Origin: Dromiciops gliroides
Lineage: Eukaryota; Chordata; Mammalia; Microbiotheria; Microbiotheriidae
Assembly: GCF_019393635.1 (NCBI RefSeq)
Contig: NC_057863.1
Location: 626,079,791-626,143,790, forward strand
Length of the DNA: 64,000 bases
Direction: 5' to 3'
Position numbers and translations under genes: made by a program. Under the pieces are notes generated by a model. It was not told the origin of the DNA. It saw only the letters and a program-made list of their open reading frames with translations, and made no database searches. This document shows, one piece after another, positions 63,841-64,000 of the stretch. The first letter of the stretch is position 1. Each line of letters opens with the position of its first letter.

Positions 63841-64000
63841 CTTAAATTCTGGGCCCTGTGCTAAGAGGGGGTAGCCTGGGGAAGAGATAAAAATACAAGT
63901 TTGTTTTTGTTTTTTTAAAAGAGCAATTCTTGTCCTCAGGGAGCTCCCAATCAAATCGTGGAAACCAATATACTAAGCCAAAAAGTGTTACCTGATTGGG
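63841..64000 (+). repeat. Ancient interspersed repeat, right piece
   Basis: ctgggccctgtgctaagagg and tgtcctcagggagctcccaa continue the copy that begins aacaaacatttattaagagt at 63317, split by the SINE trio. Confidence 0.6.

Overview
The window is mammalian nuclear DNA, almost certainly from a marsupial and probably an Australidelphian such as a dasyurid. Three things point there: about 47 copies of a young tRNA-derived SINE of the WSINE/WALLSI type, many longer MAR1-type CORE-SINEs whose 3' tail resembles the RTE/BovB end, and a near-complete marsupial-type LINE-1. No bacterial features, CRISPR array or classical RNA genes were seen. Only one host protein-coding gene can be supported.

That gene is H6PD (hexose-6-phosphate dehydrogenase/6-phosphogluconolactonase of the ER lumen), on the minus strand. 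Four coding exons join into an intact 790-codon frame with consensus splice sites: 53335-52715 (start, signal peptide, NADP site), 50989-50872, 32594-32325 and 28626-27263 (rest of the dehydrogenase domain, lactonase domain, stop). The non-coding first exon and promoter are not identifiable and may lie near or beyond the right edge. The final exon and presumed 3'UTR sit in a 6.6 kb stretch (22.76-29.35 kb) without young SINEs.

Layout. 1-3.5 kb: MIR, microsatellites, one SINE and an L2 copy with a MAR1 inside. 3.5-12.9 kb: an L1 nest, in which a plus-strand L1 of about 7.3 kb (4716-12002, flanked by aaagatagctttc repeats) lies inside an older minus-strand L1, carries a SINE in ORF1, and ends in two near-identical 3' ends in tandem. 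12.9-23 kb: ancient repeats, two hAT-like elements in the window (one here), an L3/CR1 copy split by a ~600 bp pyrimidine tract, and many plus-strand SINEs. 23-27.2 kb: mostly unique DNA with MIRs and CA/TA microsatellites, including the presumed H6PD 3'UTR. 27.26-53.36 kb: H6PD exons and introns; the 18 kb intron between the second and third coding exons is packed with nested SINEs, MAR1s, L1 and L2 fragments. 53.4-64 kb: intron 1 or upstream sequence, with two solo LTRs, a 33-bp minisatellite with higher-order structure, and a triple serial SINE insertion at the right end.

Apart from H6PD and the decayed L1 reading frames, the long open frames are artefacts of repeats (minisatellite, pyrimidine tract, SINEs read in either direction) or of the GC-rich antisense of exon 5. 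I found no evidence of a new multi-gene system. The most unusual signals are the 33-bp minisatellite with a recurring 17-bp partial unit, repeated SINE insertion into earlier SINEs' own target duplications, and the internal structure of the L1.
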